The notes under the pieces were generated by a model, which worked only from the letters and a program-made list of their open reading frames with translations, made no database searches and was not told the DNA's origin. This document shows, one piece after another, positions 11,601-24,400 of a DNA stretch of 64,000 nt. The position numbers were made by a program, and so were the translations under genes. Source of the stretch: Hemibagrus wyckioides (lineage: Eukaryota; Chordata; Actinopteri; Siluriformes; Bagridae); contig NC_080716.1 in the NCBI RefSeq assembly GCF_019097595.1, positions 11,713,401 through 11,777,400 of the forward strand. Reading direction: 5' to 3'. Numbering within the stretch: position 1 is the first letter of the stretch; every line of letters begins with the position of its first letter.

Positions 11601-14600
11601 GTTTTACACTCAAACTGAAAGCCAAGGAACAGCCAGTACTCACAGTGTTTAGTAATTGCTCATCAGCTTTAATAGATAACTCAGGAGTGTATATGACCTA
11701 CAGAAGAAGTAGGATGGCTATACCAGGACTAGGATTTATTTTATTTTATTTTTAAAAATTTTTTTACCTGTGGTTGCAAAGACAACAGCAGCATTTGGCT
11801 TTCCAATAATGGGCAAGCTCGGAAACCTTGGGTCGTGGTATTAATGTGGATGTTAATTTGACACGTACCATCTACTTTAAAATTGTTGGAGACTAAGTAC
11901 ACCCTTTAATGGCGACAGTACTCTCTAATTTTTCAGGACTGGTTTGGGGGAAGAAGATAATCAGTTCATGGTGACCACTTGGCCTTCAAATTTCTGCAAA
12001 ATTCCACAGAACTCAAACTGTTGGAGCATCAGTGGGATGTGCTGGACAAACAAATCAGAATCATTGAGGCTCCATCTCAAAACTTATGGGACTTAAAGGA
12101 TCTGGTGTTCGTGCCCCACACCACAGCACACCTTTACAAGTTTTGTGGAGTCCATGCCTCAATGAGTCAATCCATGAGTCAGAGCTTCTTTGGTGGCACA
12201 AGGGGAACCTACCCAATATTATGCAGGTGGTTTTAATGTAATGTCTGGTCAGTGTATATGTATGTTTACTATGGATGGGTGACATTTCTGGAAAAATTGG
12301 TGGTTTGATTTTTGTTTGGGAAAGGATCAGTTCAAATGAATACAGAATTATGCTGATTGAGTACCTTTCTCATATGATCAACATTTCTATCCTTAATGTA
12401 GTAGTCCCAGAGCACAAGAGCTGGTTTAATGAGGATGAAAATGATGTAAATCATATGCTATGGTCTTCACAGTCAACAGATCTCAACCCACTTGAACACT
12501 TGATGGATATGTCTTACAGCACTCTCTACTTCCATCATCAACACCAACTGAGGATATATTTTTGGAATTACTTCAGTACAGTATCAAAGACTTTTAATCA
12601 ATAATCCAAAGAAGACTGAAGTTCTTGTGGCTTGTGATTGCCCAAAACCTTATAAAAACTTATCTTGTCTGATCCTCTCTTATGGCGGTGCAGCAGTAGC
12701 ATGCAACCACTCTGCATCCAAAATGGTGCTATTCACGTTTTTAGGCCAAATTTTGGAGGTACATGGGCACCAGAGAAAGCGGTGTTCATGTATACGGCCG
12801 CCAGACGCTGTTACAGTACAGTAATCATGAAACAACTAACCTGCATGAGAATGTGCTGGAGAAGCCTTGCGACCTCAGCTTGCAGCGAAGGTCAGTCCTC
12901 CAGTCCTCGGTGTTGCTTAATCCCGGTGGCCAGGAGAGGTAACGTGGAAGCGGTGCTCAAGACCAGTGAGGCAAGCAGATGGGTGTCCGTGCTAGGCTAA
13001 AAACAAACCCAAGCAATCCAGCTCTCCCGTTCAATTTACTATCAAAAATTTGCTCCCTGGACAATACAGTGGACTACATCTGACTTCAGTGGACCACATA
13101 GAGAGAGTTGAGAATACAGCTAGAGACTCCTGTGTCTTTGTTTTCACAGAGATGTGGCTCAGCGACAGAGTTCCGAAGGCCGCCATTCAGCTAGACAGGC
13201 TCACCTTGTTTCGTGCAGACAGAAATGCAGCTCTGTGCGGTACGGTGGTGGAGTGTGTGTTTACATTAACACAGAATGGTGCAAGAACTCGAGCAAGAGC
13301 TTGTTTCTAATTACAGCTCATCGCTAATGGAGTTTGTGACTGTTCGATGCAGGCCATTGTATTTACCACAGGAATTCACCACTGTATTCATTTTCAGAGT
13401 GTACATTCCCTCCAGCGCTAATGCTAAGGAGGCACTTTGTGAACTCTATGGGGCTATTAGCGATCTGCAGAATGCTCACCCCAAAGTTTATTATGGACAT
13501 TTGAACCATGCAAATCTGAAAGCCATGCTCTTTATGTTCCATCAGCATGTGGACTTTGCAACGAGAGGGGCGAACACGCTGGATATTTGTTTACACAAAC
13601 GTCCCTGGCGTGTACCACACTGAGCCCCACCCTCTACCTCGGCTACTCAGACCACATTTCTGTGATGCTAATTTCAGCATGCAGACTGCTCATCAGACAC
13701 TCTAAAGTCTAAAGCTCCAGTTCTGAAGCAGGTGAAAACCTGGCCAGCAGGAGCCACCGATGCTCTTTATTACTGTTATGAGTGCACTGACTAGCAGATG
13801 TTCAGAGATGTTCAAGCAACGGCGATTCCATCAACTTCGAGGAGTACATGACATGACCTTCTCCAAAAACATCACCACACACTAGAACCAGAAGCTGTGG
13901 ATGACTGCACAGGTATGTGCGCTGTTGAAGTCAGGGCATGGCATCCACATGGCACATGGCATGTGGCAGGGCATCCAAGGGACAAGACAACTTCACCTGC
14001 CTGTGACAGTGATGCCTCCCTCCCAGATGCACTGAACAACTTCTATGCTCAGTTTGAGGTGCAGAACAATCCAGAGGCAAGGAAGTCCATCCCTCCTCCC
14101 AGTGACCAGGTGCTCTGTCTAACCTTGACTGATGTGAGGAGAACTCTATGCAGAGTCAACTCACGGAAGTCTGCTGGACCTGACAACATTCCTGACAGAG
14201 TCTTCAGGGAGTGATCTTCAAAATTTCCCTGAGCAGCACTATTGTTCCAGCGTGCCTCAAGACCACGTACCATCGTCCCCGTGCCAAAGAAGTCTACAGT
14301 GTATTGCCTCAGTGACAATCATCCTGTCGCACTTACACCCATTGCGCTTTGAGAGGCTCATCATGAGGCACTTCAAGATCCAGCTGCCACCATCACTGGA
14401 CCCCCTGCAGTTTGCGTGTCTTCCAAACCACTCCACAGATGATGCCATTGCCATGACCCTCCATCTGGCCCTCACCCACCTGGACAATAAAGACACATAC
14501 ATACGAATGCTGTTCATAGACTTCAGTTCAGCATTCAACACAATCATGAGCCTGCTGGGCCTGAACACCACCCTCTGCAACTGGATCCTGCACAGCTTTA

Positions 14601-16780
14601 CCCACATCAACAAGTTCGCCGATGACTCAACCATGGTGAGTCTCTTTAGCAAGAATGAAGAGTCAGCATACAGAGAACTTGTTGACTTCAAAAGAGCACA
14701 GAGCGACCATTCTCTGAACATTGATGGATCCTCCGTGGAGATCAAGAGCACCATATTCAGCAACACCAGCTCCATCAGCAAGAAAGCCCAGCAGCATCTC
14801 TACTTCTTACAAAGGCTTAGGAGAGTACATCCCTCCCCCCATCATGACCGTCTTCTACTGAGGGATCATCGAGAGCATCCCGAGTAGTTGCATCACTGCC
14901 TGGTTTGGGATTCCATCTCGGATCCAACTTGGATCGCAAGACCCTTCAGCGGATAGTGAGAAGAGCTGAGAAAATCATGCAAATCTCTCTTTCTTCCATC
15001 ACGGACATTTACGCCACACGCTGGACCCCCAAAGCCAACAGCATTGTAGATGACCGCACACACTCTTCACCCTCCTACCATCTGGAAAAAGGTTCAGGAG
15101 CATTCGGGCCCACACAACCAGACTGTGCAACAGTTTCTTCCCTCAAGCCATCAGGCTCCTCAACACCCAGAACTGAACTGCACCGAACTGACACACACAC
15201 ACACACACACACTCGTTCAGTAAAAATCTATGTTTACAACACCACCCATATAAACACTGATAAAATACTTTTTATGCACGATCACTTTAATACTGTTTTG
15301 CACATCAAAATTCAATCCTGTTATTGCAAGTGTACATACTGTATGTTTACAAAACCTTCTCAGTGTTTCTAACCCTTATTTGCACAATGCCATATACAGT
15401 CTGAACCCTGGTCAGCGCTATTTTATGTATCTGAACTGAAGTGCATTGTATTGTTTGTGTGCACTGTCTGTCTGCACACTATGCACTTCATGTGGCTAGG
15501 ACAACTTACTCCTAGTCCTTAGCTCTGTGTTGTTTTTGTTTTATGTAGCTCTGTGTTGTCTAATGTATCCCTGTATTGTTTGATGTAGCACAATGGTCCT
15601 GGAGAAACGTTGTTTCATTTCACTATGTAATATGCTTTAAAATTACAATAAAAGCTTCATGACTTGACTTTTGACTTGACTTGATTGCAACTCAATCTGG
15701 GCAGGTTTACTTAACAAGATCACTCAGACCTCCATAGACTCACTAAACACCAGTGACCAATCTTATCTACAGGAGCTTAGTTGAAATAAATTGGTTGGAA
15801 TTGAATATCCTGGTGCTAAAGTAATGGGAACAGCACTTAAGATGGCGAGTGGGATTCCACTAAGGTGTATAATAAGTGCAAGTCAACAAGGTCATGTTAA
15901 AAATGGTATTGAAATGAGGCTTTAGTGTTCTCTGTCATTTTGCAGGCCACTGGAGCGTGCTGTCACGCTGCATAAGGACATGAATGGACAGCTTGGTTTC
16001 ATCTTTAAGAAAGGCAAAATCACATCCATAGTAATGGACAGCTCTGCAGCTCGTAATGGACTGCTTACTGACCACCAGATCTGTGAAATCAATGGACAGA
16101 ATGTGATTGGACTAAAGGTAAATCTCTCTCCCTATCTTTTCCCCTCTCTTTTTCTGTGTTTTTCTCTCTAATCATATTCAAACTTAAACTTTTAAAACAC
16201 TTCTTTTTGAGGTTTTGCCTGCACAAATCCTCTTCATGAATGTGGGGGTGTTTTAGGTTACAACTGACTAAATGTTATGCAATTCTAAGAGTTATTAAAG
16301 TATTTAGGTCTTCCAAATGGTGAAACTATATTTAGGGTCTCTTTGGAGAATTTCCAGTTCCTATTACAGAGGACCTATTACAACCCTCATGTACACAAAT
16401 CAAGAGTGTTTGTCCCTTGGTTCCCTGGAAAAGTAGTAACATCACAAAGATGAATACATTGCGATCATACTCCTGAAGTACATGAAGGCCTAAAAACAAT
16501 AAATGCCTCTGCTTCTCTCCCTCATTTTTTTCTGTTCATCAGGACTCTCAAGTGTCAGACATCCTCAACACTAGTGGGAATGTTGTGACTGTAACTGTGA
16601 TGCCAGCGGTCATCTTTGAACACATGATGAAAAGGTAAACAGGGGGATTGTGTGTAAACAAAATTCAGTTACTTTGGAGCACTCCTCATATCCAGAAAAT
16701 TGTCTTCATTTGCTTCCCTTGACAGGATGTGCAACAGCATTGTGAAATCTCTAATGGACCACTCCATTCCAGAGGTGTGA
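8660..16780 (+). CDS. sdcbp: Syntenin-1 (syndecan-binding protein), tandem PDZ scaffold
   Basis: Coding exons: 8660-8710, 8837-8954, 9061-9167, 9283-9444, 11154-11329, 15946-16117, 16543-16634, 16726-16780. All are GT-AG and in phase, giving 310 residues (about 298 in mammals). The protein starts [17 protein letters not shown]. It keeps two LYPxL-type ALIX-binding motifs (LYPSL and LYPQL). PDZ1 runs from [15 protein letters not shown] to ITLAVRD with the carboxylate loop IGLR. PDZ2 runs from [15 protein letters not shown] to VVTVTVMP with loop LGFI. The C-terminus, [10 protein letters not shown], is nearly identical to the mammalian end. Syntenin binds syndecan tails, PIP2 and ALIX at the plasma membrane and endosomes and acts in exosome formation. 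The linker exon 8837-8954 is the divergent part. Its upstream neighbour is cyp7a1, as in other vertebrates. Confidence 0.97.
10045..11005. mobile_element. Tc1-like DNA element, family C, degenerate
   Basis: The left end TACACTCATCCTTCACATTA and the right end AATAAAATGGCCACTGAGTG (then TA) are inverted matches and carry the TA edges of Tc1/mariner elements. Inside are decayed transposase blocks (TCTGTGGGTGGAAACGCC, AGCAGAAGACCACAAG, CTGTCAGCCAAGG). It sits in the sdcbp intron at 9445-11153. Relatives are at 47820-48554 and about 62960-63354. Confidence 0.8.
11790..12260 (+). mobile_element. 3' half of a family-B Tc1-like element
   Basis: Sequence from CGGAAACCTTGGGTCGTGGT to TGTAATGTCTGGTCAGTGTA matches the second half of the family-B element, including [17 protein letters not shown] coding remnants and the final TIR. 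The 5' half is missing and the frame is broken. It lies in the large sdcbp intron. Confidence 0.75.
12400..12570 (+). mobile_element. Short Tc1-like transposase remnant of a further family
   Basis: The stretch encodes [15 protein letters not shown], the region around the last catalytic residue of Tc1 transposases, followed by diverged C-terminal sequence. No ends were found. Confidence 0.5.
12660..15683 (+). mobile_element. Decayed L2/Rex-like non-LTR retrotransposon
   Basis: Fragments in order: an endonuclease part (13080-13310, [20 protein letters not shown]; 13320-13620, [13 protein letters not shown] and [12 protein letters not shown]); a pre-RT part (14000-14210, [14 protein letters not shown] and [13 protein letters not shown]); reverse transcriptase blocks (14390-14650, [40 protein letters not shown]); and C-terminal pieces (14750-15060, [31 protein letters not shown]). 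Several frameshifts and an internal deletion between the FIDFSSAF and FADD blocks kill it. The 3' end is an untranslated stretch with AATAAAAGC and a short GACTT/GACTTGA repeat at 15659-15683. It fills much of the sdcbp intron 11330-15945. Confidence 0.85.
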
Positions 16781-17860
16781 CGTGGACAAACCCTCACCTG
16801 GCTCAGAATGGGCTTTAGTGTGCACTACAGCTTAGATGAAGTGGCGTACACACGCACAGTGTTTGTGCTTTTAAGCAGTTTAATACCAGAAGTGAAAAGT
16901 GAGAGATGTTTCTCTTTTTTTTTTGCAGTATTTTCTCTTTTCCATCATTAATTAACCATGTTGTGTTAAATGTGTAGTGTTTTTTTCAATCCCAAAAGTC
17001 AAATCAAAGCTTTACTGAAATAAAGTAAAAAGGAAAATGGGCTATATCTGCTATATTGTATACAAATTTCAAACACTTTCTTTGTTGTATGGAATTTATT
17101 TAGTTACATGGTGAAAGAGTTCATTGTATGTTAATTTTATTGACTTGAGCTGCTTATTTTAGGTTTACTTATTCTTATTATGACTCTGTCTAAGAGCACA
17201 CACATACACAATTTAATGGATCCACTAGGAAGATGCTTCCTCGATTTTTTTTCAAACCTTTGACTTATTTATTAATTTATCAAAGTAGTAAACATATACT
17301 GTACAGACGAATCCACAATTTACAGGAACGGTTAAACTATGCACAGTTACAACATACGTAAACAAAATCATTTTAAGAAAGAAAAAAAAAGTTCTTATAG
17401 GATTTCAACTACAGTTGAATTTGTAAGTATATTAGTCAACTTTTAAACTGAGTTCATTTTATGTAGTTTTATTAACATATTCTTTATAAAGCAGGTATCC
17501 GTTCACTCAAACCCAGTGGAACTAGTGTTGATATGAGTTGAAATAAAAATGTTAGCTAGAAGAAGAACTTAGTTTTGACAGGATCTTACTTCATAGGAGT
17601 GTTGATATCCTTTCTGTTGAACTGTTTTCTTGATTTAATTGAAGAAAAATAAATCTTGATTCAGTATTGGTATGAATGGTTTTTAAGACTATTGAATAAT
17701 GTCAAGGAAATTCTATTTATTTAGCATGTGCAAGATTCAAACATTTCATATTGTCCAGTGGTTTTTTTTGTTTTTGTTATTTCCACCTAAATAAAAATGT
17801 AAAAAAAAGTCATCTAAATACAAGTGTGTTTTTATAGATAAAAGTCTACAAAAAGACTTA
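16781..17860 (+). other. sdcbp 3' UTR and downstream flank
   Basis: A/T-rich non-coding sequence after the sdcbp stop. Candidate poly(A) signals lie at 17019 and again near 17541 and 17648. Nothing else was recognised up to the minisatellite. Confidence 0.55.
17019..17024 (+). terminator. Likely sdcbp poly(A) signal
   Basis: AATAAA 239 bases after the sdcbp stop codon, followed by an A-rich then T-rich stretch. Later hexamers could give longer 3' ends. Confidence 0.5.
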
Positions 17861-17867
17861 CTACAAA

Positions 17868-18236
17868 AAGACTCTATTACTGATGAGTATTATTTAGTAC
17901 TATTATTTAGTATTAGTTCTAAAAGACTACTATTACTGATGAGTATTAATTAGTGCTATTATTTAGTACTATTATTTAGTGCTATTACTAAAAGACTACT
18001 ATTACTGATGAGTATTAATTAGTGCTATTATTTAGTATTAGTTCTAAAAGACTACTATTTCTGATGAGTATTATTTAGTACTATTATTTAGTGCTATTAC
18101 TAAAAGACTACTATTTCTGATGAGTATTATTTAGTACTATTATTTAGTGCTATTACTAAAAGACTACTATTACTGATGAGTATTATTTAGTACTATTATT
18201 TAGTGCTATTACTAAAAGACTACTATTACTGATGAA
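17868..18236. repeat. 56-bp minisatellite, about 6.6 units
   Basis: The unit contains AAAAGACTACTATTACTGAT and TATTTAGTGCTATTACT. The word TGATGAGTATT recurs at 17881, 17937, 18006, 18062, 18118, 18174 and, diverged, 18230. The spacing is 56, 69, 56, 56, 56, 56, so one unit carries a 13-base expansion. It lies between sdcbp and asph. Confidence 0.93.
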
Positions 18237-18589
18237 TTTTCTCCAACATTTCCCCAATTATGGGAGCTTTACATGCTCTGTGCATGTGTGTTTTCCTCAG
18301 ATACTGACAGGAAATTGATAAGCAATCATTACAATTCCACGTGGTATGAAACCATTAGTCCAAATGATGTAGTAAAGAGATCCAGGGTAAGACTGATTGG
18401 TTTCTAATCGCAAAATTAGGTGATTTGTGTTTAAATCACTTCGTGGATATGTATAGTGGATATCTGCCGAAGATGCAGAATGCTAGAATGCTAAAAGGAG
18501 TAACAGAAAACGATCACTGCATATAGCTACCCATCAAATGACTAAAATAACCCAGCCTGCTCAACCTAATTCCCGTAGAGTTAATTAGA

Positions 18590-18902
18590 GCCACAGATCT
18601 CGCGAGAACAATCCGGGCTCTTAAGTTTGCCACGTTACGCACGTCCAAAAAAAAGGGGGCGGGCTCAGAGGCGCAGATGCACGCGATTCGCTCTCTGTGG
18701 AAAAGCCGAGCATTGATTGGCTACAAGCTCAAGGAGCGCCTCCTTGACATTGGACGAAATCTTCTACTGTCAGCCTCACACGGAAACGCATTATAGTTGA
18801 ACTACGGATTTTGTCCTGATTTGTTGATTGTGATATATTTCTGCACAGGAGCCTGGAAACCTTGAATAAGTTTCACTTTTAGATTGCACCGCGATCTCCG
18901 CC
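18590..18902 (+). promoter_or_regulatory. asph upstream promoter (P1) and 5' UTR
   Basis: A GC-richer island directly precedes the first ATG. It has the palindrome TCTCGCGAGA at 18598-18607, a known core-promoter element of ubiquitously expressed vertebrate genes, a GGGGGCGGGC box near 18655, and two inverted CCAAT boxes (GATTGGC near 18715, CATTGGA near 18749). The ATG at 18903 stands in the good context CCGCCATGG. Confidence 0.7.
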
Positions 18903-18954
18903 ATGGGTCAGAAGAAACCTGCACGCAAACAGGCTAGAAAAGGTAACTGTTTCC

Positions 18955-18985
<31 letters not shown>

Positions 18986-21400
18986 TAACTTATGGGAGTG
19001 TGCGAGGATGCTCAGATATCTCCAGAGGTATCAGCTGTTTGCACATTTAAAAATAAAATGATAACTATATCTCACGTTGATGTTCATATTAAAAGCAAGA
19101 ATTATAATAGTAATGATAGCAAAGAGGTGTGTAGTGCACGAGACATTTTACACACACACAAGGCACTTAATACTACAGGCGATGTGGGTGAGTCAGGACC
19201 AGTGGGACCCATGACCAGTAACATAATTTTGTTTGTCCCAGATTGAAATGCAGTAATCTATTTGGAAATGTCATTCAGCTGACTTGACACACACTCCAGT
19301 TTCCAAATATTATGTAGTATGTAACGAATCAGAGACCTGGTGCCTATTATTTCATTTATTCCTCATTTATTTTTCGTTGATATTTATTTTTCTTGTTATC
19401 TGAAGCAGTCTCTGGCAAAAGAATTTCCTCCGGGATTTAATAAAGTTCTATCTTCTCTTATCTCATCTTATCTTGTCTTCTCCACCGCCGCGCACTTTGT
19501 TAAAAGGACTAATAACAAATTTGCACTACATTAATACTTGAGGTTTGTTTATCAAATTGATCTTTACAAGACCCACAGGCCAAGCCAATACAGGTAAATA
19601 TGGTCATTTAAACAAAAACAAACAACAAAAACTGTAGACATCACGAGCCATCTTTGCATCTTTTTTTGCCAACTTTGTGGGAACAGTTTGGGGATGACCC
19701 GTTCCTGTTCCAACATGACTGTACACCAGTGTACAAAGCAAGGTCCATAAAGACATGGATGAGGGAGTTTGGTGTGGAGGATCTTCACAGAGTCCTGACC
19801 TTAACCCGATAGAACATCTTTGGTGGAGCCAGATCTTCTCGTACAGCATCAGTGCCTGACCTCACTAATGCGCTTCTAGAGGAATGGTCAAACATTCCCA
19901 TAAACACACTACTAACCCTTGTGGAAAGCCTTCCTAGAAGAGTTGAAGCTGTTATAGCTGCAAAGGGCGTGCCAACTCACGTTCATGTGCATGGAAAGGC
20001 AGACGTCCCAGTTTTGGAATGGCTCACAGTCTGTGCTCTAATACATCCTAAAGGTGTTCTATCGGGTTGAGGTCAGGACTCTGTGCAATCAAGTTCCCCC
20101 ACACCAAACTTTACAGACTTTAAGGATCTGCTGCTAACATCTTGGTGCCAGATACCACAGCACACCTTCAGGGATCTAGTGGAGTAAAATGAGGACCAAC
20201 ACAATATTAGGCAGGTGGTTATAATGTTATGGCTGATCAGTGTATGTCAAGCATGATGACTTGTCATTATGAGCAGATCCTTTATTTCTCCAAACTTTGG
20301 CTGTCCCATTACTTTGTTTGAGGTCCATGTTGGTGGCTCATATCTATATTTCTCTGTGAATTCCAGACTGACCTTCGTGCTGATGAGGGGTTTGGATCTT
20401 GTAGTATGGCCCCTATATTTCTGTTCACAAAGTCTTCTTCAAACATTGGATTGTTATACCTTCACCCCTGATGTGTAGAGGTTGTTGGAGATGTCGCTGA
20501 CTGTTGTTTAGGTTTTTTTTGTAATGTATCTATCATCAGCTGTTGTTGTTTTCCTCGGCTGAACTGTTCAAACTCTGGTTGTCTTTCTTTTTCAGGGCAT
20601 TCCAAATTGCTGCACTGGCTATGCCTAGTGCTTGTTCAATGGTTCTGAGAGATTTTTCCCTCTTTTTCTCAGTTCGCCAACATGAAGACAGCTCTCAGAT
20701 CTTCATGTTGGTTCATTCTTTTAACAACAAATGCAGACTTCGCAGGTGAAACCCAGGGCTTAAACCAGGAGTAGATATTCAAAGCTATTAATTGATTATG
20801 CAATCAATATAACAGGGCACCTGGGTAATGAGAACTACCTGTCTGTCACTTGTTCAGATATTTTTGAACACTTGAAAAATGCGTGGATTCAAGTAAATGG
20901 TGGCATGTTCTTAGTAGTTTAACATATCTAGTTATTAGGATATGAAAGCTGAAATTTTGTGTTATGAGGAAGTAATTACATAATTTCATATTTGTCAAGC
21001 TGAGTGGTTTCAAATCTGTATACAATATCAAACATGAGGTAACACAGAACATAGGTTGCATATGAGCATCTCATTCAGTGAGGTACGTTATGCAACACCT
21101 AGATGACTTAAACCATAAGATCCGTTTGGTACAACTCCAACCAAATGCTTCTGATAACTGGAGCTAAGACTTTCACGTTGAGGAAAACTTTTATTTTTGT
21201 TTCTTTTGAGCCATTCAGATGTAGAATTGCTTGTGTGCATTTGAGTATCAGAAAACAGAATGATGACTGAACATTCTTCGTCAGGATTTTCTGTCAGAAT
21301 TCATGTTTCCATAAATTATGGCAAGTCAACCATACCCTGAACAGCAATACATATGCAAGCCATCACACTACCACCACCATGTTTCTCTATTGGTGTATTG

Positions 21401-21436
<36 letters not shown>

Positions 21437-24400
21437 GGAATACTATACTAGCTTTGTGCAAGATGAAACCAGATTCTTCCAAAAAAGTTTTTTTTTCAAC
21501 TCATTAGTCCACAGAACATTATCACTAAAGGCTTGGGGGGTCATCATTGTGTTTTATTTTTGCAAACTTAAGACAAGCCTCTTGACTAGCTGTGGTTTTC
21601 ATCTTGCAACTCTCCAATCATGCTGACTTGATTTGAGGCGAGCAAGGCCGGTAGCTTTTACAGATGTGTTTTGGGTTTTTTGTGACTTACTGCATGAGTT
21701 GTCAATGCACATTTGGAGGAATTTTTGTAGTCTTGGTAGATTAAGCACTGCTCCAATGTTGTAGATAATGAAACTGTGTTTCACTGGAATCCCAGAGCCT
21801 TAAAAAATGGCTTTGTAACCCTTTCTAGGGTGATGTTTTTCAGTAACTTTCTCATCGCTTTCAGAATTTCTTGTCATAGCAGCCTAATGTGCTGCTTGTT
21901 CAGACCTTTCAGCTTTAGCTGAAAAAGTTCTGTTTCCGATGTTAGTTTTAACATGGCTGGTCGTGGTCTGGTCTGAGTGTGTCTAATTTTGGGGGCTATG
22001 ACTTTTACACATAGGGCCAGTTTTGTTGGACAATGTATTCATTCAATAAATGGAAAAACTATTTTGTGTTTACTTCAGTGGGTCTTGTATTACAGTTTAC
22101 AGTTTGATGATCTTAAAAGATTAAAAGTGATGCAAAATATATCAAAATGTGTAGTGAGTGGACAAAAACAGAGAAATAAACAATTTAATGTCTTGCCTGC
22201 ACATGTCCTAAATACGGCTTAAAAGTTTGACCATTATATGATATAAATGTTTGGTGGTATTTCAAATGATTTACCAGGCAAGTTAATATATTCTATCACA
22301 GGACTTCTCAATACTTTTGGAGCCTCTAAAATAAATTTCACATACCATCTCAGTATCCTCAGAGCCTTTTCTGTTCTGGAAATTTCCACAAGCAGAACAT
22401 GTTATGTCCACGTTTTATTATTATTTTATACGTCAGTGAGCAGGCAAACAGGATAATAACTTACAAAAATAAATAAATAAAATGTAAAAACTTTAATTGT
22501 AGTGGGTTTTGTCCACTATAACAAAAAGAGCAAATCGCTCCACTTTGAGAACCAGTGTGTTTAATGGTGCCAGTGTGTTAAGGTTGAGTTGAAAACTCTA
22601 CAGACATTAGCGCATTCAAATCTTCAGGGCTATTTCTGGGCTATCTATGCTTAATAACACATCAACTGTGTTATATTTTAAGACATGTCTTAAGGTGTGT
22701 GTGTGTTGGGGGGGGGGCTTTTGTGATCTACATTGAGTTGTCCCTGATTGTGTGAATGAAAGTCATTATTTCATCTCAGTGTGTAAAAAGTGCAACAGAA
22801 TTCCAAAGGAGTAACATCTGCATCTAAGTGACGCCCAGCGCGGTGCTGTGGTCCTACCACCCCGTGTGAGTTTGAGCATGCGTACGAGGCACTTCCACAG
22901 TCCTTCGTCTCCATATGAGGCCCAGAAGAGCGAAGTGTGGTGACAGCACCCCTAAAAATACCCAACAGGCCGAGCGTAGATCGGGTTGCAGCTGAGCCAG
23001 CGAACGCTGCTAGTGCTTCTGCTGCTTCGTATGAGCGAGAAAAAAAAACAACTTTATTTTTCCCTTGCAGGTTTCCTCTGAAGCACTTAGTGGGGGTTAG
23101 GATGGGAGAAACAGAAGCAGATGGAACCAAAATGGCAAATCTGGAAGGTAGATTGATCTTCAAGGGAATGCGAGAAGAGAAATGGTCTGGTCAGGCATGC
23201 ATGAACCCTTCGTCTGTGCAGCAACACTCGCTTGCTACTTGTGGTGCCTCTCAGCGTTTTGTGTGTGTTTTGGAGTTGGAGTGCTTATCATTTCTTACTT
23301 AAATTGTGTGCCTTTGTGTCTAATGAGAGCATGTCAGCATGAGGTCAGGCCCAAATCCCAATTCAAGTGCAACCTTGAGCTGAGAATATTTCATATATTT
23401 CTGTTTAAAGGCTGTCTCTTGCTGCCACGCTGACCAACACATACGGTTTATTTATAAAGAGACGGCATGTAGTTAGTATGAAAGCATGTTCATCCTTGTT
23501 TGGTCCTAACTAGCAATCAACCGATCTGATACGGTGTATCAAATTTGGATCTGATTCACTGACATGCTGTGATGGTGAGTGAAACGACATGGACACAGAA
23601 CACACACTGTACTTAAGCAGCCGTCATGCTTGTGATATTCTGCATAACATAGCACAAGCTTGGGTACTGCAAGGATATCAGTATCGGATCTGTTTGCAGT
23701 TTTAATCAATACTTGCTCCTCTCTTAACCAAGAGAGATGAAAAGGATCAATGCATGTCTAGTCATAAGAAACATCTCAAATAAGTCTATTTATTTAGGAC
23801 ACAGCCATTGTGTTTTAGATCCTGTATTCTTCAGCTTGTGGAGCCTAGATATTGTGTGAGCAATTGAGTAGGTGACCTTGTCAGCAGAATACAATGCCGT
23901 CCCATGTTACATGATCCTGTTATTTTTATTTTTTTTAAGCCTCTGTTCCTTCTGTCTCATAAAGGCATTTGGCTGCTACCTGGAAATGCAGTGATGAGAA
24001 AATATGACTCTTCTTTCACAAGTTTCATCAAGGGCTTCTGAGCGATATTAATTTTAGTTTTTTAATCTTACTGTAGATGTGACATCGCTCCAATGCACTC
24101 AGGAAGTGCTGATTCATGAGATAAGCAAGCTGCAGTTCCTCTTGTCACTGGGGGCATAGAAAGCAGCTCACAGTAGCTTTTATGTTTTATTTGAACATAG
24201 TAATATAAGTGAGCTAAACTGATGAGGAAGGTAAACTGGTTAAGGTTTGTTACAAATATCATACATGTCAGGGGGGCTTATTATATACGTATTCTCTTTT
24301 CTTGAGCTTTCCGGCTCAACTAGCTTTCCAAATTAGTTTTCTTGCTGCTAAAATGAAAATCTGGAGGAACATGTTTGTATATAAGAGTCATCAGTGTATA

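Noticed and set aside
22771..23163. 130-codon minus-strand frame in asph intron 1
   Set aside because: It overlaps the CpG-rich P2 block; there is no homology, and GC-rich DNA easily gives such frames.
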